Shown: positions 8,661-17,638, counted from the first letter of the stretch. The stretch: 64,000 nucleotides of DNA from Nocardia jejuensis NBRC 103114 (GCF_001613145.1 NZ_BDBU01000008.1:91962-155961), one strand, 5' to 3'. Translations and numbers: made by a program. Notes: generated from the letters alone by a model not told the origin.

Positions 8661-10073
8661 ATGACAGCCTCTGAAAGCCGACTATCGGCGAGCGCGGAGG
8701 GTGCGACACCCGGGGACGAGGGCTACTCCCGGGGCTTGTCGCCGCGCACCATCCAGATGATCGCCATCGGCGGCGCGATCGGCACCGGCCTGTTCTACGG
8801 CGCGGGTGGCGCCATCGAGCAGGCGGGACCGGCGCTCGTCCTGGCCTATCTGGCCGCCGGCCTGGCCATCTTCGTGATCATGCGGGCGCTGGGTGAGCTG
8901 CTCACCTATCGTCCGGTCACCGGCAGTTTCGCCGAATACGCGAACGAGTTCCTGGGCCGCTTCGCCGGTTACGCCACCGGCTGGACGTACTGGGCGGTGT
9001 GGGTCAGCACCTGCATGGCCGAGATCACCGTGGCCGGTAAGTACGTGCAGTACTGGTTCGACATCCCGCAGTGGGTCACGGCGCTGGTCGTGCTCGGCAT
9101 CATGTTCACGGCGAACCTGGTGTCGGTGAAGGTGTTCGGCGAGGGCGAGTTCTGGTTCTCCGCGATCAAGGTCACCGCCATCGTCGCCATGATCGTCATC
9201 GGCATCGGGGTGCTGATCTTCCACTTCGGCCACGCCACCAACCCGACCGTCACCAATCTCTGGAACGACGGCGGTGTGTTCCCGAACGGATTCGGGCAGG
9301 CGCTGCTCGCGCTGCAGATCGTGGTGTTCGCCTATGTGGGCGTGGAACTGGTCGGCGTCACCGCGGGGGAGGCGCGCGATCCGAAGCGCACCCTGCGCAA
9401 GGCGATCAACACCCTGCCGTTCCGCATCGGCCTGTTCTACATCGGCGCGCTGCTGGTCATCATGTCGGTGTCGAGCTGGCGCACCTTCCACTCCGGGCGC
9501 AGTCCGTTCGTGGAGGTGTTCGAGCAGATCGGTATTCCGGGCGCGGCCGCCATCATCAACTTCGTGCTGCTGACCGCGGCGCTGTCCTCGTGCAACTCCG
9601 GGATCTACTCCACCGGTCGCATGCTGCGCAGTCTCGCCCAGCGGCAGGAGGCTCCGGCCGGACTGGGCGCGCTGAGCAAGCAGTCGGTGCCGGCCGCCGG
9701 TATCGCGCTGTCGGCGGCGGTCATGGTGATCGGCGTGGGCGTGAACTATTTCTCGCCGGAGAAGGCGTTCGGGTACGTCACCTCGGTGTCCACCATCGGC
9801 ATCATCTTCGTGTGGGGCATCATCCTTCTCTGCCATCTGATCTACCGCACACGGGTGCGGCGCGGGCTGCTCCCGGCGAGTGACTACCGGTTGCCGGGTG
9901 CGCCGGTGACCACGGTGATCGCGCTGATCTTCCTGGCGCTGGTCGTGGTGCTGCTGTTCTTCACCGAGTCCGGGCGCACCGCCATCGTGGTCGGCCTGGT
10001 GTGGGGTGTGCTGGTGTGCGCGGGGTACCCGCTGCTCTCGCGCACCCGCTCGGAAACCCCCGCGCGGAGCTGA
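8661..10073 (+). CDS. Amino acid permease (APC superfamily, AAT family)
   Basis: A 470-residue inner-membrane transporter with about 12 hydrophobic helices. TM1 carries IAIGGAIGTGLFYGAG, the unwound-helix substrate site of AAT permeases; GEGEFWFSAIKV and ALSSCNSGIYSTGRMLRSLA are further AAT signatures, closest in style to the CycA/AroP group. It should import an amino acid by proton symport; the specific substrate is not readable. ATG 8661 has GGAAGGAA upstream. The 130-base leader holds a small hairpin (ACCGAGC 8568-8574 facing GCTCGGT 8593-8599), which may be the tail terminator of the preceding gene. Confidence 0.9.
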   Translation: MTASESRLSASAEGATPGDEGYSRGLSPRTIQMIAIGGAIGTGLFYGAGGAIEQAGPALVLAYLAAGLAIFVIMRALGELLTYRPVTGSFAEYANEFLGRFAGYATGWTYWAVWVSTCMAEITVAGKYVQYWFDIPQWVTALVVLGIMFTANLVSVKVFGEGEFWFSAIKVTAIVAMIVIGIGVLIFHFGHATNPTVTNLWNDGGVFPNGFGQALLALQIVVFAYVGVELVGVTAGEARDPKRTLRKAINTLPFRIGLFYIGALLVIMSVSSWRTFHSGRSPFVEVFEQIGIPGAAAIINFVLLTAALSSCNSGIYSTGRMLRSLAQRQEAPAGLGALSKQSVPAAGIALSAAVMVIGVGVNYFSPEKAFGYVTSVSTIGIIFVWGIILLCHLIYRTRVRRGLLPASDYRLPGAPVTTVIALIFLALVVVLLFFTESGRTAIVVGLVWGVLVCAGYPLLSRTRSETPARS

Positions 10074-10195
10074 CCACTCGCAGCCACACTGCGGAATGCG
10101 CTGTATGGCATTGCGATTCGCCGGAATCCGGACCACCGGGGGAGCGGAAACGCTAGTTTCCTTGGGTAGGTTCGGTTCCGGCTTCGGGAGCTCGC

Positions 10196-11569
10196 ATGAA
10201 CGATCCGCGACGGTTCGTAGTGATCGGGGGCGGGCTCGCGGGCCTGGCCTCCGCGGTCTGGCTCGCCGAAGCCGGGAAGCGGGTGACGCTGCTCGAGCGG
10301 CGCGGCAGGCTCGGCGGCCGCACTCACTCGCTCGACGTCGCGCCACTGCGCGATGTGCCCGACAACGGTCAGCACGTGATCGCCAGCGGCTATGACCATC
10401 TGTTCCGATATCTGAGCAGCGTCGGCACCCGGCAGTACATCAAGTTCCCCGACCAGGGCGTGCTGCGCTGGCCCGGCGGGCGCACCTCGATCATGGGCAC
10501 CAAGGGTTTTCGCGCGCTGAACTCCCTGTTCGGCGCCCATCCCGATGCCAGTGCGGGGGATCGTGCACGGGCCGCCGTGGCGACGGTGAAGATGGGCTGG
10601 CAGTGCCTGAACCAGCCCGCCGATCTGGCCGAACTCACCACCGATCAGTGGTTCCGGCGACTCGGCATGCCCGACACCGCGCGCGAGGCGCTGTGGGATT
10701 GGCTGGCACTGGGCATCGCGGCCGAACCCGTGCGCCAGGAATCGGCGAAGGTGTTCGCCGATGTGCTCGCGACCGGAATTCGCTTGGGCGTCAAGCATCG
10801 CCGACCTGTCGGCATCGGCTATCCGACGACCGATCTGGACACGCTCTTCGTCGACGGCGCGCGGCGGGTGTTCGAACGTTCCGCGGTCGAGGTGCGCTAT
10901 CGGGCCGTCGCGCGGCGCGTGATCATCCGGGACGGTGCGGTGACCGGTGTGGCCCTGGACGACGGCACCGTCGTCGAGGCCGACGCGGTGGTGTGCGCGG
11001 TGCCCAATTCGTATATCGGCGGACTGCTGGACGATCTGCCCGAACACGACGAGATCTACGCCGCCGCCGACAAATTGGGGTACACGCCGATCGTCAGCAC
11101 CAACCTGTATCTGGATCGGCCGCTGGGCACCAAGGGCGCGATGGAGGCGCTGATCGGCGGCGCGGGCGTGATCGACGAGGTGTTCGATCGGCAGCGCATG
11201 CACGGACGCGGCACGCTCAACGGGTGGCTGTACTGTCTGACCACCAGCGGCGCGTACGACCAGATCCACAAGCCCAGCCACGAGGTGGTCGAGGAGCAGA
11301 TGACGCTGCTGCGCCGCTACTACCCGGACGCGGCGGAGGCCAAAGTCGTGCACGCGCAGGTGGTTCCGATGCCGCGCGCCACCTTCTCCCAGGTGGTCGG
11401 CACCGACGGGCTGCGGCCGGGACAGCGGACCTCGGTGCCCACGCTGGTGCTGGCGGGGGATTGGACCCGCACGGACTGGTCCGCGACGATGGAGAGCGCC
11501 GCGCAGAGCGCCTCGCGCGCGGTCGATCTGCTGTTGGCGCTGCCCGAACGAGCAGGGGCCGCGACCTAG
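10196..11569 (+). CDS. FAD-dependent amine-oxidase/desaturase family protein (HpnE-like)
   Basis: A 457-residue flavoprotein. The dinucleotide motif GGGLAGLASAVWLAEAGKRVTLLERR is at residues 11-36, DNGQHVIASGY near 56 resembles the hydroxysqualene dehydroxylase HpnE, and the C-terminal FAD loop LAGDWTRTDWSATMESA closes the fold. HpnE removes the hydroxyl group from hydroxysqualene to give squalene; phytoene desaturase is the alternative. HpnC/HpnD partners are absent from the window, so the squalene assignment is tentative. It follows the permease after 120 bases and appears to have its own promoter. Confidence 0.75.
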   Translation: MNDPRRFVVIGGGLAGLASAVWLAEAGKRVTLLERRGRLGGRTHSLDVAPLRDVPDNGQHVIASGYDHLFRYLSSVGTRQYIKFPDQGVLRWPGGRTSIMGTKGFRALNSLFGAHPDASAGDRARAAVATVKMGWQCLNQPADLAELTTDQWFRRLGMPDTAREALWDWLALGIAAEPVRQESAKVFADVLATGIRLGVKHRRPVGIGYPTTDLDTLFVDGARRVFERSAVEVRYRAVARRVIIRDGAVTGVALDDGTVVEADAVVCAVPNSYIGGLLDDLPEHDEIYAAADKLGYTPIVSTNLYLDRPLGTKGAMEALIGGAGVIDEVFDRQRMHGRGTLNGWLYCLTTSGAYDQIHKPSHEVVEEQMTLLRRYYPDAAEAKVVHAQVVPMPRATFSQVVGTDGLRPGQRTSVPTLVLAGDWTRTDWSATMESAAQSASRAVDLLLALPERAGAAT

Positions 11570-11581
11570 GGCGAGAGCAGA

Positions 11582-11609
11582 GGCGTCTCGTGCCCGGCGT
11601 CTCGTACCC
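11582..11609. repeat. 14-bp tandem duplication after the flavoprotein gene
   Basis: GGCGTCTCGTGCCC is followed at once by GGCGTCTCGTACCC (13 of 14 identical). It sits in the 57-base gap between convergent genes and codes for nothing. Confidence 0.7.
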
Positions 11610-11626
11610 GGTGGCTCGGAGTGGTT

Positions 11627-12283
11627 CTAGTGCTCGCGTTCGGCTCGCACCGGATCGAGAAAGAAGTTGAGCACCAGGCGCGTGATGTCGGCCAGGAAGC
11701 GCTCGCGCGCGATGGGCGGGCCGTCCAGCACATAGCGGATGGTCAGATGCTCGACCGTGCGCACCAGCATCCAGGCCGCCGCCTCGGCGTCCACTCCGGC
11801 GGGCACCGACCGAGCACGCAGGGCCAGGGCGGCGCGGGCCAGCTCGCCGATCTGCTGTTCGAAGGCCAGTACCCTCTCGCCGCCGGAGAGCCGCGGGGTC
11901 TGTTCCACCACGGCGCGCAGCAGTTCCGGGTGATCGCCCAGTGCGTCCAGGAGCTCGGAAATGGTCTCCGGGACAGCCACGTCCGGCGTGCGGGTGAGAT
12001 TCGCCAGCACGTGCGTGCGCACTCGGTCCGCGAGCGCGCCGGTGTAACGCTCGATCACCGCCGCCACCACGGTGTCCTTGTTCGGGAAGTACTGATACAG
12101 CGATCCGGGGCTGATCCCCGCCGCGGCAGCGATGCGATTGGTGGACGCGCCGTCGTAGCCGTGCGCGATGAGCACCTGCTGCCCGGCGTTCACGATGCGC
12201 TCGACCATCGCGCGTGAGCGTTCCTGCTGCGGTGATCTGCGCAGCGCCGCAGGCGGTTTCGCGGCCCGGTGTTTCGGAGTCAT
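11627..12283 (-). CDS. TetR/AcrR family transcriptional regulator
   Basis: A 218-residue regulator. The helix-turn-helix is at residues 20-65 (ISPGSLYQYFPNKDTVVAAVIERY), followed by a TetR_C domain. It is divergent from the first of two DUF2236 genes with a 65-base gap, so those genes are its probable targets together with itself. Inducer unknown. Confidence 0.9.
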   Translation of the reverse strand: MTPKHRAAKPPAALRRSPQQERSRAMVERIVNAGQQVLIAHGYDGASTNRIAAAAGISPGSLYQYFPNKDTVVAAVIERYTGALADRVRTHVLANLTRTPDVAVPETISELLDALGDHPELLRAVVEQTPRLSGGERVLAFEQQIGELARAALALRARSVPAGVDAEAAAWMLVRTVEHLTIRYVLDGPPIARERFLADITRLVLNFFLDPVRAEREH

Positions 12284-12348
12284 GGCATGCGTCCGGCTCG
12301 AGGAAATGCGAATTGAAAGCGAGCGTTTATTCGTGTCAGCGTGAATTC

Positions 12349-13398
12349 ATGGTGACACACAGCGCAATGGCGCGCGAGCCGGACGACGAATCGACGCGCG
12401 AGCCTCGGCGCCCCTCGGATCCGGTGCCGCTGGGACCGGATTCGCTGACGTGGAAGATCTTCGGATCGCTCTACTTCGTGCCGAGCGGGCTCTTCATGGG
12501 AATGGTGCAGAACATGCATCCCGGGCTGGGCGCGGGCGTGGAATTCCATTCCGAGATCAAGGACGAGTTCTATCAGCGCGTCATCCGATCCGGATATCCG
12601 ATCGTCGGCGTCGTGTTCGACGGCCCGCGGGCACGGGAGACGGCCCGCGAGATCGTCGGGTATCACCGCACGATCAAGGGGGTCGACGCGCAGGGCCGGC
12701 ACTATCACGCCCTGGATCCCGGCACCTTCTATTGGGCGCACGCGGTGTTCTTCGTCGAGACGTTGCGCAGCGCCGAACTGTTCATGGGCGGGCTGAGTTC
12801 CGCACAGCGCGAACAGCTCTGGCGCGAGCATCGGCAGTGGTACGAGATGTACGGCATGAGCATGCGGGTGGTGCCGCCCAGCTGGGCCGAATTCCAGCGG
12901 TACTGGCGCGATATGTGCCGGGACACCCTCGAGCCGACGAACGCCGCATGGGAGGTCTACCGGCTCGCCGAACACGCGCCCGTGCCACCGTTCCCGGTGC
13001 TGCGGCATCTGCCTCGGCCGGTGTGGGAGCGCATGGTTCGGCCCGGCGGCGCGCGGATCTTCCAGTTCGTGACGGTCGGGATGTGCGATCCGGACATCCG
13101 CCGCACCATGGGATTCACCTGGACCGCGCGCGACCAGTGGGTGTTCGAGCAGTTGTGCCGGATGCTCTCGGCCATGAACCGGGTGACCCCGGACGGGGTG
13201 AAGTACGCCTTCCCGCGCATTCGCGCCGCCCGCCGCCGCGCCGCCGGAAAACGACCGGGCTGGATGCCACCGCCCGAAGCACCCGAATCACTGTGGCCCG
13301 CACCCGAACAGCGCGGCGACCCCAAGCACTACTGCCCCGTCCACGCCGATTTCGGCGCGGACGCGGTGACCCGATTCCGTCAGCTGTCAGGAATGTGA
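12349..13398 (+). CDS. DUF2236/MpaB-type oxygenase family protein, copy 1
   Basis: A 349-residue member of the DUF2236 (ER-bound MpaB/latex-clearing protein-like) family. Diagnostic segments are GYHRTIKGVDAQGRHYHALDPGTFYWAHA near residues 105-132 and PPSWAEFQRYWRDM near 180. Some relatives bind heme b and cleave isoprenoid double bonds with O2; the substrate here is unknown. No signal peptide. ATG 12349 is used; ATG 12367 is an alternative. It lies 3 bases upstream of a second DUF2236 gene and opposite a TetR gene, so the three form one regulatory unit. Confidence 0.85.
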   Translation: MVTHSAMAREPDDESTREPRRPSDPVPLGPDSLTWKIFGSLYFVPSGLFMGMVQNMHPGLGAGVEFHSEIKDEFYQRVIRSGYPIVGVVFDGPRARETAREIVGYHRTIKGVDAQGRHYHALDPGTFYWAHAVFFVETLRSAELFMGGLSSAQREQLWREHRQWYEMYGMSMRVVPPSWAEFQRYWRDMCRDTLEPTNAAWEVYRLAEHAPVPPFPVLRHLPRPVWERMVRPGGARIFQFVTVGMCDPDIRRTMGFTWTARDQWVFEQLCRMLSAMNRVTPDGVKYAFPRIRAARRRAAGKRPGWMPPPEAPESLWPAPEQRGDPKHYCPVHADFGADAVTRFRQLSGM

Positions 13399-13401
13399 GC
13401 G

Positions 13402-14748
13402 ATGCGGCCCCTTACCGACATTCAGCCCGAACACCGGCATCCCTACGACTATTACTACCGCCCCGGCATGCCGCTGCGCCCGCCGCCACCGCGAGCCGTC
13501 GCCTCCGAACTGTGGTTCGGGCCGCGAAAAGCCATGCTGGCGCCCTGGATCGAGGTGCGGCCCGAACCCGCGGACACCCCGCGCTCGCGACTCATGGCCG
13601 ATCACCTGTGGCAGGGCGACGAACCCATGGACCAGCTGGTGGCGGCGTTCGGCCGAATGGGGTCCGCCGGTGGGCGGCGCATGCTGAATCAGGCTCTGGC
13701 ACACGGCATCGACAGTGTCGAGGAACCGCTGCCCGAACTGGTGACGCTCTTCGCGCACCTGGACACTCCGCCGGACTGGTACGACCCGGAGCTGTGGGAG
13801 TACGGCCGCCGACTGTGGATCAACGTCTCCCTGGCCGGGAAGATGGCCATGGGCGTGCAGGACTTCATGGGGACCTTCGTCGGCGCGGAGGTGGCCTCCG
13901 CGGTCGGGCAGACCGGGCGGTTCGTGAAAGACCCGTACCGGCGGAACCTGGAATCGTCCGTGTGGTTCCGCAGCGTGACCGCGCCCCGCGCGCTGGAACG
14001 CACCTCGCCGATCTTCCATGACACCGTTCGAGTGCGCCTCATGCACGCCCAGGTGCGCGCGATGTTGCGGCGCACCTGGGGGCCGGAACACTTCGCGCGG
14101 CACGGCAATCCGATCTCCAACGCGACCACCATGGGTGCGGCCGTCACCTTCGGACTGAATCCGATCTGCTTCGACCATGTGCACGGACGACGCAGCACGA
14201 CACGGCAACTCGACGCGGTCATGCACTACTGGGCCTATATCGCGCACGTGTTCGGAGTCGCGGACGAGCTGATTCCGCGCACGGCTCGCGAGGGAATGGA
14301 GATGGCCGACTACATGGTCGCGACCGCCGGGATCGCGCCGGAGTGGACCGCGACCATGGCGGGTGCGGCGACCCGGCGGTTCAGCGGCGCCACGCTCGGC
14401 GGGCGGCTGCGGATCGCGGCCACCGCGCCGGTGCTGGGCGTCTTCGCGTATTACAGCAGTGCGGAACTGGTGCGGAACCTGTTGGCGGACACCCCACTCC
14501 GGTCCGTGCCGACGTGGCCGTGGTCGAGTCTGACCGGTGTCGCCGCGACGACGTCGGTCCGGTTGCGCGCTCTGGACAATCAGCTGCCCGGGGGCCGGAG
14601 CCGAATGATCCGGCGGGCGCGGCGCATCGACCCGATGTGGGATCGCAATACCCGGGTGGCGAGGCGGCTGGCCGCACGCGCCGGAATTCGGGGGACCCCG
14701 TTCGATCAGCACGACTCCACGGCCGACAGCGTGCGCTGCCCGGTGTGA
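13402..14748 (+). CDS. DUF2236/Lcp-type oxygenase family protein, copy 2
   Basis: A 448-residue DUF2236 protein of the longer, latex-clearing-like type. Segments VSLAGKMAMGVQDFMGTFVGAEVASAVGQTGRFV, RVRLMHAQVRAML and VMHYWAYIAHVFGVADELIP are typical. In Lcp enzymes such arginine and histidine positions surround heme; which residues serve here needs structural comparison. No twin-arginine or Sec signal is seen, unlike secreted rubber oxygenases, so it probably acts inside. It is not a simple duplicate of copy 1: lengths and motifs differ, so they may form a hetero-pair. Its last 18 coding bases and stop are part of a 23-bp tandem duplication. Confidence 0.85.
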   Translation: MRPLTDIQPEHRHPYDYYYRPGMPLRPPPPRAVASELWFGPRKAMLAPWIEVRPEPADTPRSRLMADHLWQGDEPMDQLVAAFGRMGSAGGRRMLNQALAHGIDSVEEPLPELVTLFAHLDTPPDWYDPELWEYGRRLWINVSLAGKMAMGVQDFMGTFVGAEVASAVGQTGRFVKDPYRRNLESSVWFRSVTAPRALERTSPIFHDTVRVRLMHAQVRAMLRRTWGPEHFARHGNPISNATTMGAAVTFGLNPICFDHVHGRRSTTRQLDAVMHYWAYIAHVFGVADELIPRTAREGMEMADYMVATAGIAPEWTATMAGAATRRFSGATLGGRLRIAATAPVLGVFAYYSSAELVRNLLADTPLRSVPTWPWSSLTGVAATTSVRLRALDNQLPGGRSRMIRRARRIDPMWDRNTRVARRLAARAGIRGTPFDQHDSTADSVRCPV

Positions 14749-14772
14749 GGAGCGTGCGCTGCCCGGTGTGAG
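14728..14772. repeat. Tandem duplication spanning a stop codon
   Basis: A 22-bp sequence beginning AGCGTGCGCTGCCCGG and ending GTGTGAG occurs at 14728-14749 and again at 14751-14772 without a mismatch. The first copy encodes the last residues VRCPV and the TGA of the second DUF2236 gene; the second copy lies just past it. This looks like a very recent slippage event. Confidence 0.9.
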
Positions 14773-14775
14773 AGG

Positions 14776-15126
14776 TCAGGCCGCGCCGCCCGCGATGCTC
14801 AGGTACAGAACCATCACGGTGAACAGGAACCAGCCCGCGCCCTGCCAGATCGGCCAGGCCCGGCCGTCCCGCCAGTAGCGGAAGGTGATCACGAACGCGC
14901 CGAGGCCGCCGAACAGGAGCACACAACCGGGCACGAGCCCGACGACCAGCTTCGAGGACGTATCGCAGCGAATGGCGGCGGTATCGAGGCACTGCTGCCG
15001 CGAGGCCGCCCAGACCAGAGCCAGGCCGGCCACGATGGCGGTGCTCACCAGGACCGCGACCACATATCTGACGGCCAGCCGAACGGTCGGCGGATCGTTC
15101 CACCGCTTCTCGACATCGTCGACCAT
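14776..15126 (-). CDS. Small integral membrane protein, function unknown
   Basis: A 116-residue protein with three predicted membrane helices: about residues 18-40 (VRYVVAVLVSTAIVAGLALVW), 61-83 (LVVGLVPGCVLLFGGLGAFVI) and 95-115 (AGWFLFTVMVLYLSIAGGA). Two cysteines (CLDTAAIRC) in the first outer loop could form a disulphide. ATG 15126 has GGAGAGG 6 bases upstream; a start at 15186 would add a non-hydrophobic tail lacking a site. I do not recognise the family. Confidence 0.7.
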   Translation of the reverse strand: MVDDVEKRWNDPPTVRLAVRYVVAVLVSTAIVAGLALVWAASRQQCLDTAAIRCDTSSKLVVGLVPGCVLLFGGLGAFVITFRYWRDGRAWPIWQGAGWFLFTVMVLYLSIAGGAA

Positions 15127-15561
15127 GAGCACCTCTCCTCGCCGCGGGTTACTCGCTGACACGCACCTGTCCATGGTGAGCCGCACTGCGGAAGCAGCGC
15201 CGGGCGGGTCCGGCCCGCCGGTTCCTCTCGGGCCGATACCGCTTACCCGGTCCGCTCGGCGGTAATCGGGTCAGCGTGCGCAGGCGGTCAGGCTGATTCC
15301 CAGGGTGAGAGGGTGCCGCGGCGAGCACCCGCTCGACCTGTCGGCGATAGAGCTGCGCCGCATGCCTGGTGGTGACAGGTCGCGATCTGAGCAGCACCTG
15401 GATTTCCGTTTTCTCACGACCTCTGGTCGGCGTGCCGCACTGCCGCATCGTGCGCCGCCGACGAGGAGAGAGACGCGGTTCGCGGGTACCGGGCAGGAGC
15501 GCCGCAGCCACGCGCGTCGTGACAGAGGTAGTCATGACAGAAGTAATGGATGTGCCGAGAG
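15127..15561. other. 435-base stretch without a confident gene
   Basis: Both strands have arginine-rich open frames here (for example minus 15149-15535 beginning MTTSVTTRVAAALL), but none has a ribosome binding site or recognisable domain. A short helical segment in that minus frame (VTTRHAAQLYRRQVERVLAA) is the only hint of a real protein. I see no RNA gene or repeat. Confidence 0.4.
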
Positions 15562-16377
15562 TTATAGCCGTGCCGAGCGGATGAGCTGATGGGGGGTGGA
15601 GGTGGTGAGGAAGTCGGTGCCGCCCACGTAAAGGGTGTGGCCGGGGGTGGCCCGGACGGTGGTGGCGTCGGCTACGGCCGCGGCGAATTCCTCGACGGTG
15701 GGAAGGTCACCGTGGTCGCGGCGGGCGCTGACCGCATCGGGGTCCCGGCGTTCGAGCAGGCGCACGATGATGGTGCCGTCGATCATGTCGCCGGAGACGA
15801 CCACGAAACCGATTCCGTGGCGGTCGAATTCGGGGATCAAGGCACGCAGGGCATCCTCGCCCGCGCGCTTGCTCGCGGCGATCGGGGCATAGCCGGCGGG
15901 CACCTCGCGGGTGGGGGAGAAGTGCGCCTGGTGGCTGGTGACGAACACGATGCGGCCGCCGGGGGCGAAGTGGGGCAGGGCCAGCAGTGCCAGGCGGGTC
16001 TGGGCGTCGCGGTTCAGGAGCATGGCGTAGTCGGGAGCGGCGTCGCGTTCCAGACCACCGGACGCGTTGAGTACCAGCACGTCGAGCCCGCCGAAATCTG
16101 AGACCACGGAGTCGACGAGCGCTCGGGCGCTGTCCGGGTCGGTGATGTCCGCACCCGCGACCGAGGCGCTGCCTCCGGCGGCGATGATCTGCGCGGCGAC
16201 GACCTCGGCGCGCTTGCGCTTCTCCCGGTAGTTGACCACGACATGGTCGCCGCGGGCCGCGAGAGTGCGCGCGGTATCGGCCCCGATACCCCGCGAGGCC
16301 CCGGTGATCAGCACTGTTCGCCGTGCCGTTCCGGGTGTCGATGAGTCGCTGTTCGATGCACTGGTCGTTCGTTCCAT
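15562..16377 (-). CDS. SDR-family oxidoreductase with shifted active-site tyrosine
   Basis: A 271-residue SDR. The cofactor loop LITGASRGIG is near residues 23-32, and RIVFVTSHQAHFSP carries the catalytic serine/threonine strand. The active site reads YAPIAASKRAG: the tyrosine is seven residues before the lysine, instead of four, so the classical YxxxK spacing is not met. A similar pattern is known to me from other actinobacterial SDRs, so it is probably a subfamily trait. GGAGG lies 8 bases before ATG 16377. Divergent from an HxlR regulator, which likely controls it. Confidence 0.85.
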   Translation of the reverse strand: MERTTSASNSDSSTPGTARRTVLITGASRGIGADTARTLAARGDHVVVNYREKRKRAEVVAAQIIAAGGSASVAGADITDPDSARALVDSVVSDFGGLDVLVLNASGGLERDAAPDYAMLLNRDAQTRLALLALPHFAPGGRIVFVTSHQAHFSPTREVPAGYAPIAASKRAGEDALRALIPEFDRHGIGFVVVSGDMIDGTIIVRLLERRDPDAVSARRDHGDLPTVEEFAAAVADATTVRATPGHTLYVGGTDFLTTSTPHQLIRSARL

Positions 16378-16407
16378 GCCACAACCTCCGGCCCGCCGTG
16401 ATGCTTC

Positions 16408-16420
16408 TGATTTAGAATCA
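16408..16420. promoter_or_regulatory. Candidate HxlR operator
   Basis: TGATT-TAG-AATCA has perfect 5-bp arms and lies in the 58-base gap between the divergent SDR and HxlR genes, in a locally AT-rich segment. A nested TTCT...AGAA dyad overlaps it. Position and symmetry fit an operator for the regulator encoded next to it. Confidence 0.45.
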
Positions 16421-16435
16421 ATATGGTGGTTCGAA

Positions 16436-16798
16436 ATGAGAAGCGCAAGCCGGCCTCCGCCCTCGAACAGTCGGGCCGACGCCTCGACCGCACCACTGCT
16501 CGCCGCCATGGACCTACTCGGACAGCGGTGGATTCTGCGGGTGGTCTGGGAGCTCGAACCCGGACCGCTGGGATTTCTGGAACTGCGGCGGCGGATGGGC
16601 AACTGTTCCTCGAGCATGCTCTCGACCCGATTGCAGGGGCTGGTCGAGGCGGGCGTACTGATCAAGCGCGCGGACAAGTCCTACGAGGTGACCACTGCCG
16701 GACGGGAACTGGGCGTGGCACTGGAACCGGTGTGGCAGTGGGCCGAACGCTGGGCGGGCTCGCTCGAGCGAGCCGCGAACGCGGAACAGGACTCCTGA
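16436..16798 (+). CDS. HxlR-family winged-helix transcriptional regulator
   Basis: A 120-residue regulator. LLAAMDLLGQRWILRVVWELEPGPLGFLELRRRMGNCSSSMLSTRLQGLVEAGVL is the complete HxlR winged helix; the usual cysteine before the LLG segment is missing, so redox sensing is unlikely. It starts at ATG 16436, directly opposite the SDR it probably controls, and runs into the deacetylase gene with 3 bases between. Confidence 0.9.
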   Translation: MRSASRPPPSNSRADASTAPLLAAMDLLGQRWILRVVWELEPGPLGFLELRRRMGNCSSSMLSTRLQGLVEAGVLIKRADKSYEVTTAGRELGVALEPVWQWAERWAGSLERAANAEQDS

Positions 16799-16801
16799 TC
16801 C

Positions 16802-17506
16802 ATGAGGCGAAGGCTGCTCATCGCCGGCGTGCTCGCCGTGGTCCTGCTCGTCGCGGTCACGAGCGGGCTGTATCTCGTCATGAATTCGCGGACCTTCCAG
16901 GTGGCCGGTCGGATCGTTCCGCGGGTGGACACCGATCAGAAGGTGGTCGCGCTGACGCTGGACGACGGACCGTCCGAACGCACCCCGGAAATCCTGAAAG
17001 CCCTTGCCGAGGCCGGTATTCCGGCCACCTTCTATCTGATCGGAAACGAGCTGGCCGTCCATCCGGAGCAGGGCAGGGCCATCGCCGAGGCCGGTCACGA
17101 GCTCGGCAATCACAGCTACTCGCATCGGCGGATGGTTCTGGTCGGCGACGACACCGTGCGTGAGGAGATCGAGCGCACCGATGCGGAAATCGCCAAAACC
17201 GGCTACCAGGGGCCGATTACGGTGCGGCCGCCGAACGGCAAGAAACTCCTCGCGCTACCCCGATATCTCTCGCGGCACGACCGGACCACCGTGATGTGGG
17301 ATGTGGAACCCGACTCGGGGAAGCAGGCCACCACCGACCAGATCGTGGACGAGACTCTCGCGAAGGTGCGGCCGGGCTCGATCGTGCTGCTCCACGCCAT
17401 GTACTCCTCGGGGGCAGCGTCGCTCGCGGCCATCGGGCCCATTGCGGCGGGACTGCGGGCGCGAGGGTACCGATTCGTCACGATCTCCCAGCTCTTACTG
17501 AACTAG
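16802..17506 (+). CDS. Membrane-anchored polysaccharide deacetylase (NodB domain)
   Basis: A 234-residue protein with an N-terminal signal-anchor (residues 4-26) and one NodB domain. Metal-binding and catalytic motifs are complete: LTLDDGPS at 51-58 (Asp54, Asp55), HSYSH at 104-108, RPPNG near 142 and VLLH near 198. It should remove acetyl groups from peptidoglycan or another surface glycan outside the membrane, assisting lysozyme resistance or wall remodelling. Only 3 bases separate it from the HxlR gene, so the two are probably co-transcribed. Confidence 0.9.
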   Translation: MRRRLLIAGVLAVVLLVAVTSGLYLVMNSRTFQVAGRIVPRVDTDQKVVALTLDDGPSERTPEILKALAEAGIPATFYLIGNELAVHPEQGRAIAEAGHELGNHSYSHRRMVLVGDDTVREEIERTDAEIAKTGYQGPITVRPPNGKKLLALPRYLSRHDRTTVMWDVEPDSGKQATTDQIVDETLAKVRPGSIVLLHAMYSSGAASLAAIGPIAAGLRARGYRFVTISQLLLN

Positions 17507-17638
17507 CGGTCGGAAAAACGGCCCGAACAAACCTGCGAATCGAGTTCTTTTCACTGTGAGTCCCGAGACTTGTGCGGTTGATCGACCAAGCACCTACACT
17601 GTCTGGGACGTGAAGAAGGTTCAGAGAGGGTGACACGA

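Noticed and set aside
15149..15535. A 128-codon minus-strand frame in the gap before the SDR gene
   Set aside because: No ribosome binding site and mostly arginine/proline-rich; only a short helical piece looks protein-like. Not enough to call a gene.
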